A DNA stretch of 64,000 nt. It comes from Isoetes taiwanensis (lineage: Eukaryota > Streptophyta > Lycopodiopsida > Isoetales > Isoetaceae). The notes under the pieces were generated by a model. The model worked only from the letters and a program-made list of their open reading frames with translations. It did no database searches and was not told where the DNA came from. The stretch's first letter is position 1. The number at the start of each line of letters is the position of its first letter. Of this stretch, positions 46,705-58,471 are shown piece after piece. The stretch covers positions 434,001-498,000 of the forward strand of contig JAJEKV010000091.1 in assembly GCA_021234155.1 (NCBI GenBank), given 5' to 3'. The translations under genes and the position numbers were made by a program.

Positions 46705-46730
46705 AAAAAAAAGCTTGGGATCAGAGCAGG
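46705..46730 (-). other. Unoccupied counterpart of the element B target site
   Basis: On the minus strand the leader reads CTGCTCTGATC, CCAA, GCTTTTTTT without interruption. The plus copy reads CTGCTCTGTCT, CTAA, then element B, then CTAA, ACATTTTTTT. This fixes both ends of B and its 4-bp duplication using a sister copy in the same window. Confidence 0.85.
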
Positions 46731-46765
46731 CAAGAACAAATAAGAAATTCTGGTTCAAACTGTCA

Positions 46766-47108
46766 TGACTTTACACAAAAATAAGGAAAATACGCGAAGA
46801 ATACACAAGAAATAGGGAAGAAATATGTCAAGATCAACAAAGAATCTAATATATGATGAAGAAACAAGAATACAATGGCCCAAAGGTAAGTAGGAACACG
46901 AGAGAGATGATTAGAAGTCTCAAGACTGGCATTGAGCCAAAATGGTTCAGCAAGAAGGAGGCGCTCCTTTATATATCTAAGACAATGGTCAGGATCGCCC
47001 CACTCCAATGGACAAGATCATGCCAAGTGTCGTGCATGTATATAGGTTTTAGAATAATTCAGAATCTCTTGAGAACAACTTTGCACGAAGATATAAATGT
47101 TTTTAACG
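46766..47108 (-). repeat. 5' LTR of the minus gypsy copy
   Basis: It aligns with 18840-19242 in reverse orientation, including the GACACTTGGCATGATC and ATATATAA box regions. It lacks the 71-bp duplication. Similarity is clearly below identity, so the two copies are not recent duplicates. Confidence 0.7.
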
Positions 47109-48010
47109 ACTATTGCCAGTACACTTGGCAAAGGTGTAGGACTTGTAATAGAAGGTTGCGAGTTCAAATGTGGCCTTGTGTAACTATTTTTTTTGCATCT
47201 TTGTGATGATTTGGTGGTGCACTTGGCAAAGGTGCATGACTTGAAGCTAGAAGGTTGTGAGTTCAAGCCTTGCTTTGTGCAATTACTTTTTTTGCATGTG
47301 TGTGATGATCATCTTTTTGTACATATAAAATATTCGTATGGCAGAATACACGTATGGTCACCAAAGTCAAGGTCTCTACATAATAACAGACAAAATCATG
47401 ATAATGATTCGCTGGCATAGAACATCAGCTCGAGTAGTCCATTCCATCCATCCATTTTTCTGCACACTTTTAAATATAGATTAAAATATATTATGGTGTG
47501 ATTGTAGTGCATTTGGCAAAGGTGCATGACTCGCAGCTAGAAGGTTGTGAGTTCAAACCTTGCCTTAAGCAACCATCTCTTTTGCATCCATGTGATGACC
47601 ATCTTTTGTACATATGAGTAAAATACTCGTATGGTACAAATACATGTATGGTCACCAAAGTCAAGGTCCCCAGATAACAACAGACAAAATCATGATAATA
47701 GCATTGGCTAGCATAGAACATGATGCTACATATACTTTTCGGCTTCTGGAAACCTTGCCTTATGCAACTATCCTTTTTGCATCCGTGTGATGAACATCTT
47801 TTGTACATATGAGTAAAATACTCATATGGTACGAATCCATGTATGGTCACCAAAATTAAGGTCTCTAGATAACAACAGAGAGAATCATAATAATAGCATT
47901 GGCTGGCATAGAACATCGGCTCGGGTAGTCCACTCCATCCATCCATCTCTCTGCACACTTTGCAAATAGGCTGAAACATGTTGTAGTGTGATTGTAGTCT
48001 AGAGTGTAAT
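47109..48010 (+). repeat. tRNA-like SINE copies in a 0.3-kb tandem block
   Basis: tRNA-like heads occur at 47109-47190, 47205-47345 and 47500-47640, with a head-truncated copy at about 47750-47830. Each full head has TTGGCAAAGGTG (A-box-like) and GGTTGTGAGTTCAA (B-box-like), followed by TTTTTGCATC and GTACATAT...ATACTCGTATGG text. The 3' flank, with TGGTCACCAAAGTCAAGGTC and TCCATCCATCCAT, is repeated with the heads, giving a period of about 300 bp. So part of the copy number is local duplication, not retroposition. Confidence 0.65.
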
Positions 48011-49079
48011 CGCATGGAGTCGCCCTATGAGACTACTCTAAGTTGCATCTCCCTGATCCGATGAGGTAGAAATGGAGTCAAGATCCCTTAGCTAGATGAT
48101 GCTACATACAACCTTCGGCTTCTGGAAATCATGGGAGTGTTATCAGATAGAAATGATACATCTAGAAAGGCGGATAAGGATCGGGTTCTACGTTGTTTCA
48201 ATTGGCTGCAGCTATCGGCTGGGTTACAGAAATTAGAAAGCTACTAGCATGATCTGTTAGTGGGTGACTTCAGGAAGGTTTGCGTGAATTGTTGTGAGAA
48301 AAACATGACAGAATACATCTATAGGGCATTGTTAGCCAGGAATGTGGAGAAAAATAAGAAGATCGGGGAGACCTCAGTGGCGAAGAAGAAGGGTACATAA
48401 GTCACGGGAGGATGGATGGTACAAGGGTGAAGCGGCAGGGTGCCATAAATTTAGATTTAAACATTTTTTTCTTTAAGATTCAATTTTTTTTTAATTTTCA
48501 TTCTATCTGTTCTTTGTTTTTCAATCCCTTGTTATGCCACATGACAGTCTGAAAAAATGTATAATATTTGTGATTCCAACTCTGGTCAGAAATTCATAAA
48601 TCCTTTTGCCATTCGGCAGTCCTAGGAGCGTGATCCCAAGGACGAATTTTGTGAGAAATTCCAGATGTTTGTAAGAGGCCATCCAAAATATAGTAGGAAA
48701 AGCTTGGATATGAAATTGGTAATTTCTTAGAGTAGATAGAAAGTGTGAGTGTGAGTTCTGCAATCGATGACATCAAGTATATATGAGGCAGATTATAGGT
48801 GTTAAGTGCAAAAGGAGGATAAATAGCCAAAACGTGGGAGTTAGGAATGGAGGAACCCATGGGACAGGGTGGCAGTAAGCATCTAACATCTGACATTAAA
48901 ACAGCTAACATGACAATACTAAAATAAGAATAGTAACTACAATCCGAGTGCATTAATATGGGAGGTGAAGCGAAATGAACCCACTGGCGAATCAAGTTAG
49001 GGACAGTTAGAGATAGCTACGGCCCATCAACGGGTGTGTGTAGATAGTATGAAAAGGCACACACAAAAAGCATAAAAAC
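48011..49079. other. Non-coding stretch before LINE-2
   Basis: No gene family is recognised. 48011-48460 contains diverged pieces similar to 47700-47760 (for example CTTCGGCTTCTGGAAA). 48480-49079 may be the start of the LINE-2 5' region. Confidence 0.3.
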
Positions 49080-49938
49080 AAGGGTAAACACAAAAGGCGA
49101 AAAGGAATACAGAATAAGATACGGGTCAGAGAGGTTCATCCTCCGCCGTACACCAGGATAGCGAGAGGTTCCAACCCACCAACTAGTATCTGTCATTCCA
49201 AAAGGCCATTGCTATTGCTATCATACATACAGGTGAATTGGAGAGAAAAGGAAGGAGGATACAGGATAAAGGGACAAAGGGTACGCCAGAGAATATAAGG
49301 AGGTAATCCCACCAACCTGGCAGATGTTGATTCAGATCCCGAGTTCACGACAATGGAAAGTGTAGGATGCATTTGATCACGGAATACTCGGTATAAAGGA
49401 AGACAGAATAAGCCATGGGACAATAAGGTCTTTCCTCCACCATGCACCAGGATAGCGAGGGTTCAACCCACAAACTGATATCTGTCAATCCATAAGCTGA
49501 GAATATCAATAACCATCAAAAATGACCAATGCAAAACGTCTTGAAAAGGGAAAACAACCCCTGACTCTATACATGCAACTGATTTACAACACAAATTTTA
49601 AAGACACAGAATGGCCAGGACACTAGTAATAAAGGCAGATAAATGTCAGGAAAAATGGGAGGCATCAACTACCACAGCCAAAACAATACCCGCCGCGATT
49701 AAGGACTCAGATACAACCCGAAATCACCGTTGCTCAATCAACATAGGAGAACGGGGGAATCATTTTTGGAGAGATAAAAGATTCAAAAAATTTGAAACAA
49801 ATGGAATTTGAATAGGGAATGGGAATACCGTTGGAACCCAGGTATTATAGAAGTAGATGCCAGGATCGGAAGAAAGAGAGAGTGTAGGCGTTTCTGCTCT
49901 TTTGGTGTGGCCAGACCAGCAAAAGGGGTTAGAACCAG

Positions 49939-50954
49939 ATGGCGGAAGCAACAGGAACAACACAACAAAAGAGGTATGAGGCAACGAAGGTAGCTGCTAC
50001 ACAACAGGACCTCAAGGACTCTTTATCACAGATGGATAAACAGTTAGAAGCAAGAATTTCAAGGACGGATGCACTGAAAGCCATCACAGAGATGGCCAAC
50101 CAGAATAAGGAGGACATCACCCAAATGGGGAAGGAATCGAGGGGACGAAGAAGACGGAAGAGAAGATACATTAGAGGATTGAAGAGATCGAGCAGGAAAA
50201 GGCAAACATCATGGAAAGGTTGGTGTCTCTAGAAAAACAGAATGTAGTTACGGATGCATGGCAATGTTTTGATAGGATAAAGCCACACATAGCAGAGCAT
50301 AAAAAGCATAAATTGACAAGAATTGCCGAAAAACCTAATGACGACATATACCTAGTGGCTGCAGAAATAATGGGAAGTGTCTTCAAGAAGCACCACAGCA
50401 TCATAGTGAAGGTAGTACGGGCATGGCACTGGAGAAGCAAGCCAAGGCACATCAATCTGACGCTAAGAGACATGGCGGCCAAGGAGCGGTTGCTTTGCAT
50501 GGGAGCCAGGCTGCAGAATGGGATGAAGGTACATGAAGCACTGCCAATGATGCAATGGCAGGGGCTGCAAAAAGAATTGGCCAAAGCCAGGGAACTGAAC
50601 CGGGCAAGAATACAGGTAGGGGTACGGAATGGGAGGGTATACATTATGAAGAGAGGAAGAGATCAGGTAGGACAAGAGCCGAAGCCGGGGATGGAGAAAA
50701 CAGGGACAACAGAGAAAAAGGATAGCCCCACGAAAGTGAAGATACAAAGGCCGACAGAAACCACTCAACAAGCCCTGAAAGAGTTGGCAGAAATGGGGAC
50801 ACAAATCCAATTGGTGTCCCAATTACAAAGAGAGGAAGAAAGCGAAAGAGGGGGAGGAAGGAAAATGGACAACAGAATAGGAACTGGGGAGCAACCAGTA
50901 GTCAGGATGATTGGACAGGCCAGGAAATCAGGACGGGAAGTGCAGCGACAGTAA
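49939..50954 (+). pseudogene. LINE-2 ORF1
   Basis: It starts MAEATGTTQQKRYEATKVAA and is coiled-coil-like in its first 70 residues. It then changes frame at about 50150-50210. The second part (50211-50954) includes an Arg-rich RNA-binding-like stretch (AWHWRSKPRHINLTLRDMAA) and a highly charged tail. The frame change makes it two pieces. Position and layout identify it as LINE ORF1 rather than any specific motif. Confidence 0.55.
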
Positions 50955-50985
50955 AGGGGGCGGGAGATGCAAAAGGGCAAGAAAA

Positions 50986-53580
50986 GGTAACCATATGGTA
51001 CTGGAATTGCACAGGGTACTGGAATGATGGGAAAAAACTGGAGGAAGAGATACGACATCATAGTCCTAGTACAAACTTGAAAACACAGTGCAAAAAGGCT
51101 ACCAGAAGAAGAAGGGTGTTGGAAAGATAAGAATTTTAAAATAGGGAGTGGAAATGCGGGTTTAGCCTACTATGCTCTTCCCGTGCATATTCTGGCTTGT
51201 GCACGGGAAGAGCATAGTAGATTACATGATAGTGAATGAAATGACAGTGCCTGAAATAGGAGACATCGAGCTGATGGAATGGCTGACCAGAAAGAGGAAA
51301 AATCACAGGCCAATACGGATAGAGATGACACAAAAAACTGAGGTAGGAGAAAAGGCAGCAGGCAGAGCTAAAAATAAGGTACAAGGAAGAGAGGGCAGAA
51401 CAGCTCCGAAATAGGGTTCGAGGGGAGCTCAATAAACAGGAATGGAGACATATTGAACTGGAGGAGGGGAAAACATTCTTAATGATATACTGATGAAAGC
51501 GGCAAGGATGGAATTTGGATTCAAAAGGGCAGAGAAAGATAGGGCGTTCGCCCCTTCAACCTGGCACGATGATGAGTGCAAACAACAAAAGAGAAGGACA
51601 AGAATGGCAAGGGGAACAATAGAGTATCAAGAGGAGAGATCTAGGTTCCTAAAGATGCTAAAAGCAAAAAGGAATGTGAATCTACTACACCGGAAATGGG
51701 ACCTTGCCAGGATGCTGAAAAAGCAGCCAAAGAGATTTTGGTCACAATTGAAAGGATGGAAAGGGACAGAACAGGAAAAGGGGATGGAAAATGTCACAAT
51801 AGACTGGGAACAATACTTGGACAGATTATACAAAATAGGGGCAGCAACAATAAGAATGCTGAAAGAAAGCCACGACCCATGTTTTACACCCCAAGAAATG
51901 GGAACAGCACTACAGAAAATGGCCAATAATAAGGCATCAAACCTATATGGACTCACGACAGAAATGTTGAAATGTGTAGGGATAGAGATCATAGACCAGA
52001 CAACAGGGATCTTTAACATGATAGTACATGCAGGGATGCCAGAGAGATGGAAGTATAAATAAAAGGGTAATACCAGTGCACAAAGGGGGTAGCACCTAGG
52101 AGCCGGGAAATTATAGAACGATTATGGTCGGTTCCATATTTGCAAAATGATTTGGCAAAGTCTTGGATCATAAGTTGAAAGGCTGGGCAGAAACAGACCA
52201 ACTAAGGGCACAAGGGCAAGCAGGATTCAGGCCAGATCATTCCACCATGGATCACTTAGTGACGTTCAGAATATTAAACAGTCTAGGATTCAAGAAACGA
52301 AGATGATATGTTGCTTCATAGATTTCAAAAAGGCATTTGATATAGTATAGAGAGAAAAATTGATACAAAGACTAATAGGGTTAAGGGCACCAGAAGGACT
52401 GGTTGGACCCATACCCCGTCTATATCAGAGGGTATATACAAAACTGGAAGAGGAAGGCAACGATATTGACTGTGATACAGGGGTAAAACAGGGCTGTCCC
52501 CTCTCACCCACATTATTTGGAATATACATAGATGCATTGCAGGAATTTATTACGGAAAAGCAAGGCCATGTGGCACCAAGCCTGGAGAATACCAAAGTAC
52601 GATGGACGAATGTTGACCATACTGGAGGAATTTTATACTGAAACAGGGCTTACAGTGAACCTCGCCAAGACAAAGATAGTGATGATTGGAGTCAAGGGAC
52701 ACCACAAGCCATTCAGATACCTGGGATCAGAACTCGAGGAAGCAGTAAAGTACAAGTACTTAGGGTACGACACTCATATGGTACTGGAAAGTGGTCAAAA
52801 GGGACAGATTCGTGGTTCCATGTGGCAATTGGTAGTTTCTATCTGATGAAAAATTACTATAATAGGAGCAGGGTGATTGACTTGAACATTAAATCATACC
52901 TATTCAGTACATTGGTAGCAAGCACACAACTATATGGGTCAGAGGCATAGGGGGCCGGGTTAGCAGAGGAAAAATGGGAAAAACACGAGGGAATCTTAAG
53001 ACAATGGCACAATCAGGAATTTAAGGTTAAAACAAATACACCATTAGCGACTATGGTGTTCGAGACAGGAGAAAAACTGGTGGAAGTAAGAGCATGGGGA
53101 CGAACTATTCGATACCTGCTGAACGAAAATGTCGTTAATAATCCAAACAAGCCGTCGACCATAGCAATACAAGAATCTGCTAGACAACACCTCATTTCGG
53201 GGCAAGGATGGTTCAGGGAAGTGGCACAATGGATCAAAGCCTAGGTATGGAACTCAGTCATATACTGCAACATGGGAAATGGGAGGACAGATGGATGACA
53301 GAAGCAATAGAAGCTTGGCTAAGAAAAAGAACAGGCCCGAAAACACAATGGCTACTAGATGTATTCAATCCGAACAGAGAAATAGGGTAGAGCTTGTATA
53401 AAAACAGCAGAATAGGAAAGGCAAAGAGGGACACGATAGCAATATTTAGGATGGGGAGCCATGACCTAAAGATAGAAAAGGGCAGATGGAGAAAAATAAA
53501 CAAGGAAGATCGAATTTGTATGATTTGCGACATGGGGGCAATTGAAGATGAAAACCACATGATGAGAGAATGTTAGGCGT
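50986..53580 (+). pseudogene. LINE-2 ORF2: endonuclease, RT, zinc-binding end
   Basis: The endonuclease start (VTIWYWNCTGYWNDGKK) jumps at the fold-back at 51167-51220 to its C-terminal part (VDYMIVNEMTVPEIGDIEL), so its middle is gone. RT pieces are FTPQEMGTALQKMANNKAS near 51885, CFIDFKKAFDIV near 52320 and DTGVKQGCPLSPTLFGIYID near 52480. The YADD box is not intact. The C-terminal end (53394-53576) has LKIEKGRWRKINKEDRICMI and a Cys/His cluster. Stops and frameshifts occur throughout. Confidence 0.7.
51167..51220. repeat. Perfect 21-bp hairpin inside the LINE-2 endonuclease
   Basis: Arms 51167-51187 and 51200-51220 are exact reverse complements, starting CTACTATGCTCTTCCC, around a 12-base loop. 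The endonuclease reading is lost exactly here. Confidence 0.9.
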
Positions 53581-53990
53581 ACAATGATATCAGGATGAAG
53601 TATAACAAGATCAAATGGGGAGAGCCAATAATGACACTAATGGCCCAGAGCAATACATTCATAGATTTAGCAAATGTGACTAATGAGATGTTAAAGAGAC
53701 ACCAACAGTGTTATGAAGAAAAAGAGATAACAATTTGATAGCACAATAATGTACATCAATGAATCCCACAAAGTATGGCTCAAAGCTCTCTATATCGAAG
53801 CTCACCCGCATGACTCAGATGTCAACAAAAGTGGCGTACTGGTAAAAATAATTACTTGACAAGCGGCCCAAAAGATGGCTATAAGACTGCAGCTAGTAGC
53901 CACCCTCTTTGGGGATGGGCTCGCCAATGTTACATAAGTCCAAGGGCCTCATGGCCGCAAGGACATACAAATGTATTCTATTCTATTCTA

Positions 53991-56254
53991 TATCACTAAT
54001 GAACTAGATGTTAGAAGTATTGAAGCCGACAAGTTCTTGAACATTGATCATTTTTGTGTTTCTGTTAGCAGAAACTTTAGTGAATTTAAATGCTTGTGTT
54101 GATCTTTGGTTGACGACAATGGAGCATGGTCATCGTAGGCTCACTAACAGTCAAGCCATCATCACGAGAGCTGTTATGAGCAAGGTAAGGGATTGTTGAC
54201 ACGAGATCAGAGGCGTTATGAGATGTTATGGCGCAATCGTATGAATGGTCATCTTCATTGAAATTGCCTTTTTCATTATTGTGTTAATATTTACTATTTT
54301 TGGTCTTGTTTTGCTATAAATTTTGGTGAGCTACCATCCATGCAATGCTCAATGTGTTGTTTGTTGTTGTAAGATGGTGCGTGGTGATGAAACCATCATC
54401 GCCTTTTTTTTTTTAAATCTTGTGATTATGTGATGCAGTGTTGATGAGTTGATGGCACCAACACCACATGGAGTTTTTCTCTGTGATGAATCCTCCTGGT
54501 GTTTATTCTTGGAATAAACTTGAACTAAATTGACTACATGTATTCTTTTTTCTTTTTACAGTACTTTTGTGGACGTGGACCATCAGGTATGTCTCACCCA
54601 ATGGTACATGTCCAGGTTGGAATCCTGGAAGGCGCATTTATTAGCTTTTGTTGTTGCCATTGAAAAATGTAAATAAATTGCAAAATGTTAAGCATTAGGT
54701 ATGCAATTTCTAATGTTTTAGAATGTAGATATTGGAGTAAAAAATTGATTTCCAATGATATAAGAACAAAACTTTCTTTTGTTCCAATGGTTAATGTTCT
54801 CATTGTATTCTGTATTTGTTTTTCCCAATGGTCAACGTGCCCACATTGTAAATATTCGATTTATACAGTAATCTAGGGACAACCGTGCTGCATTTTACCA
54901 TCTAGATTAGGGTTTTGTGGAATTTTTGTATGCTGGATATTTTAAAATTAGGGTTTCCAAGGCATGGCTATGATTGTGTATTTTTTGGCATATGCCGTAT
55001 TATGCTCTGGGCCGACGGACGAGATTTGGCTATAGTGAAATTTAGCTATAATCAATTAATTAATGACATCCATATGAAAACTAACTGGACATGGTTGACG
55101 TACACCTGCAAAAGAACAATGTTGTAAGCAAGATTTAAACGCACGGACTCTTGTTCGTATTTTTACTATGCATGGTTTCTTATTGGGTTGCAATACATGA
55201 GGGAGCACGTATGCCATGTCCATATCCATATATATCTTCTCTCTATCTTTTTGTGGGCTTGAAGTCTAAATCCTCCACCATTCTCTCTCTATCTGTTCAT
55301 TCTATTTTGTCCTCTCTCTATCTTTTTGTGGGTTTGGAGTCTAATTCCTCCACTATTTGTGGGTTTTTACTGTCTATCACTTTATACTAAATGCACCCTT
55401 TGTCTAGAAACTATTGTGTTACCACTACACCAAAATGCCGAGTTTCAATAAATCATAATAGAATACAATGAAGATGAAGATAAGGCATTGGGGCAAGTTT
55501 TAGTGTTTGTGCACCTTGTTTTTCCAATTTAGCTCAACGAGTCCAATTGCATCTCTTCTTGTCACTTTCATTTATTCACCCTGACATCCTTGCATTACAT
55601 TGTCCCCCTCTCCCTTGCATTACATTGTTTTCCCATCACAGAAAATTAATTATGGCTAGAATGGTTGAGTTGATGATTATTTCGAAGAGATGAACTGATT
55701 CTTAGAGTGTAGAAGGGGGGCATGATAAGTATCTTTAAGTGTGAGTACCACCTAGGATACATGATTGTGGAAGTGGCTAGCATACATGGTTGTTGAAGTA
55801 GAATCAATTCCCGCAACTTTGAGGGAGGATGCCAGGAGGATGACAACCAGATGATGTTACTTAAAATCCTATCATTTCAAGAGCCAAAGCAAACCAAAAT
55901 GTTTGATGGCTTATGCTCTTCTGGATGTGTCCCCCAATGTTTGCCAAGTATTTGCCAAATGTGCAATTGCACAAGATATGGATGATTTTCAAATGCAGTA
56001 CAAATTCAATGCTATTTTTAACACAACCTTGGTTTTTTTTTTACTGGGTGTTGCATGTCCTTGTCTTTAGTATGCCCTCAACCACCTGGGAATCGCGGTT
56101 ATGATCTCTTCCAATTTCCTGTTGACATAGAATTGCCGTAATGATTGTTCAGATAAGGCTTATGGTTCCATCATTGTTCCAACTTCAGAACAGTTTAGAA
56201 CGCATCAGTTCTGTGGTGGTTTGGGTAATCAACAGATGATGATCTTTTGCCGAT
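53991..56254. other. Intergenic region between LINE-2 and the SLAC/SLAH gene
   Basis: AT-rich and without a recognisable gene. A direct duplication of about 80 bp spans 55225-55365 (shared CTCTCTATCTTTTTGTGGG). The downstream side of the SLAC/SLAH gene (up to 56254) should include its 3' UTR. No clear polyadenylation signal can be chosen. Confidence 0.5.
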
Positions 56255-58471
56255 TTAACTGCTCTTATCAATGATCTTTGTAACGACTTGATCAGAATCA
56301 GAAACGGTTACACTTTTCAAGCACCCAAACAATTTCATAGTCTTTTGAGAACCTCCATCTACACAAATGCTATAATTTCCACTACCATCACTTTCTGAAT
56401 TTTTCCTCCTGTGCCCTTTCTGTCTCTTGCGAGTGATGGCAATTGCCATATCATTAGGAAATAGGGTGCCCCAGAATAAGTGCATCAGGGTCCATATGAA
56501 AAGCGTAAAGACAGTGATAGCTGATGCTATAGATAGAAAAGTTGCCATTGTTTGTGTCACAGGATGCCTGATCTTATTAGCATATCTTAGTGTGGCAAGA
56601 GAGAGTGCTGTCATTGGAAATGTATATGCCCACCAGGCAATAGAAAACCTATTAATTACAATACATAATAGTTAGAAGAAAACTAAGAACGTCCCCTAAC
56701 CAGAATGCAGCTTAAGAAAAGGGATAATTACTTGTATCCTCGGAAGAAGTTGATGCGAACCATCTGAAACATAGGAAGCAGACATAAATAAGGGATGTGT
56801 ATATGTAATCAGTTGAAGTTGGTTTTAGAGAACTTACAAGTGAAAAGTAGAGGAAGAGGCCAGTAAAATATATCAATCTACAAGAATAATCAAAGTCACC
56901 CATAATGTTTTCCCAAGCCAGACTTGCTGCACTTGGAGCTGCAACAAACATCAAGAAAACGGGATGCAAGTCCCTTGGAAGAACTTCATTGGTGGGTAGC
57001 CTTTGATAAAGAGTCACAAAGAGAACCAGATAATGAGCAAGTCCCACCGCCCAGAAGAACATTGCCACTTCTTTCCATCCAATTGTTGAAATCAAAAGTG
57101 CCCCTACAAAATTGCCAGCAATTGACAAATGTGTAGATGGATTGGCCACTTTTGATAGCCTTCTATCCCCTCCGGAAAGCCATTGTCCATATATTTTCAA
57201 CTCTAACATAAAAATAGGAGTCATGAAGATGCACCATGTTGCAGAGTGAACAGAAGTTGTAATCATAGATGGAATTCCCAGAGCTAAAAACATTACACTT
57301 AGCCATGGCGCAAAGAAGAAGTTTATACGAACTGGATGATAATATTCTCGTCGCACAGCTTCTAAGTAAAAGATGCACTTTAGCATGTAGGTGAAAAAGA
57401 CGACAATTAATGCACCAAGTGCCAAAGACCATAAAATCACATGGATAAAAGTAGGAATATGTAGAAACTTTGTTGCAGGATTCAATGTTAATTGTTTCCA
57501 AAGGATTGCTTGGCTGCTAAGACCTAGACAGATCCCATAAGAGCTAATAGGAAAGCGGAGAAGGAAAGGCCACTGCTGGTCTTTTGGTAAGAGAATGTCC
57601 TCTGATTCCTGAATCGAGAAGCTAAATGTTAGAGGAAGTATTAACTAACCTTCAAAATAGTCTACATTGAGACAGGTGATAAGACTTTTAATAATATTTA
57701 TGGAATTGAGAGTTGCTAATTTAAGAAGTTGTTTCATAAGTGCAAACGAACCTTTAATTCTTCAAGTTCAGCTCCCTGCAAAGCATCAAAATAACGACCT
57801 GCCGGCAGATCACTTGGAACATCAGAACATGTCTCTGGCAGATGAGATGTGGCATCCAGCTTTTCACAATGATCTTTATCTTTCAATCTGGACAACTGCT
57901 TCTCTAATCCAGGGATCAGTCTTGAAGACTTCGTTCGAAAGGACCGATAGCTTTCACTGTCTCCACTGTGTGAGCTGGTGAACATCTTGTTCTCTATAGG
58001 GGTTCCAGTGCCTGATTTTGAAGAAAAGCTTGGCCTTTTCGATGGAATAGGTGACCCTTCTAAACCAGTATGCTCTGCAACATGGCTGCCGTCTGTTCCT
58101 ATGTGGATTCTAACTTCGTGGGGAGCATCTATAATAGCAAATCTACTTTTAGGTGTAGCTGGACGCATTTTATCATCCCTTGAGCTTAAAACTCTGTCTT
58201 TTTCATCAAAGGAATAAGCTTCATTTCTATTATATACTTCATTGTCCTCCACAAATGGCATGGGAGGAGATGAAGGGGGCAGAATAGTAGCATTGGTTGT
58301 ATGATATGGAGACCTTGGAGAAGTATTGAAATGCATTGTTGGGCTTGGAGAAGTTCCCACAAAAACAGCATTTATAGATGGCAAATCGTTACTGGGTACC
58401 AAATCAATGTCCATTCCATGAAGCTCTATGTCTTTGAGGAGCGGAGGCCCCCTAGCATTGCGTTCGGCCAT
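56255..58471 (-). CDS. SLAC1/SLAH-type slow anion channel, four exons
   Basis: The exons join in frame: 58471-57752, 57608-56838, 56763-56732 and 56648-56255 (stop TAA). All introns have GT..AG ends, giving 638 residues. Residues 1-240 are a hydrophilic, Ser/Pro-rich N-terminus with FRTKS (178-182) and LEKQLSRLK (189-197), which resemble the regulated N-terminal motif of plant SLAC/SLAH proteins. About 250-575 is the ten-helix TDT/SLAC anion-channel domain (FPISSYGICLGLSSQ, AWWAYTFPMT, GTLFPND). The last 60 residues are basic and cytosolic. Such channels pass chloride and nitrate across the plasma membrane and, in SLAC1's case, drive stomatal closing after kinase phosphorylation. The ATG is the first in frame after upstream stops. 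There are no stops or frameshifts. The long N-terminus fits SLAC1/SLAH2/SLAH3 better than the short SLAH1/4. Ion selectivity cannot be read from this. Confidence 0.93.

Larger units (their letters stand above)
43500..47108 (-). mobile_element. Ty3/gypsy element, minus copy, 3'-truncated
   Basis: On the minus strand: LTR (47108-46766), gag (46739-45782, with a Cys/His knuckle CLYYRGSGHIARGC near 45870), protease/linker (45592-44895) and RT (about 44920-44292). The RT reads [52 protein letters not shown] and the YLDD catalytic box near 44525. RNase H to about 43643 and an integrase zinc-finger remnant up to about 43505 follow. The gag ATG is ACG and several stops are present. The RT resembles Tcn1/sushi-like chromoviruses (from memory). 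At about 43500 it joins the plus copy head-on, and neither copy retains a 3' LTR. Confidence 0.8.
49080..53990 (+). mobile_element. LINE-2, full-length-like but decayed
   Basis: Two 5' units about 294 bp apart share GAATAAG, CACCAGGATAGCGAG and TATCTGTCA words (49080-49205 and 49375-49500), like promoter monomers. Then come ORF1 (49939-50954), a broken endonuclease (50986-51410), RT (51493-52850) and a zinc-binding end (53040-53580). The 3' end is GGGCCTCATGGCC followed by a (TATTC)n tail at 53974-53990. It belongs to the same broad family as the LINE in element B. Confidence 0.8.

Noticed and set aside
47205-47280. Functional tRNA gene
   Set aside because: A- and B-box-like words are present, but the sequence does not fold into a full cloverleaf with an acceptor stem that I can see, and it is multi-copy. 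A SINE head fits better.
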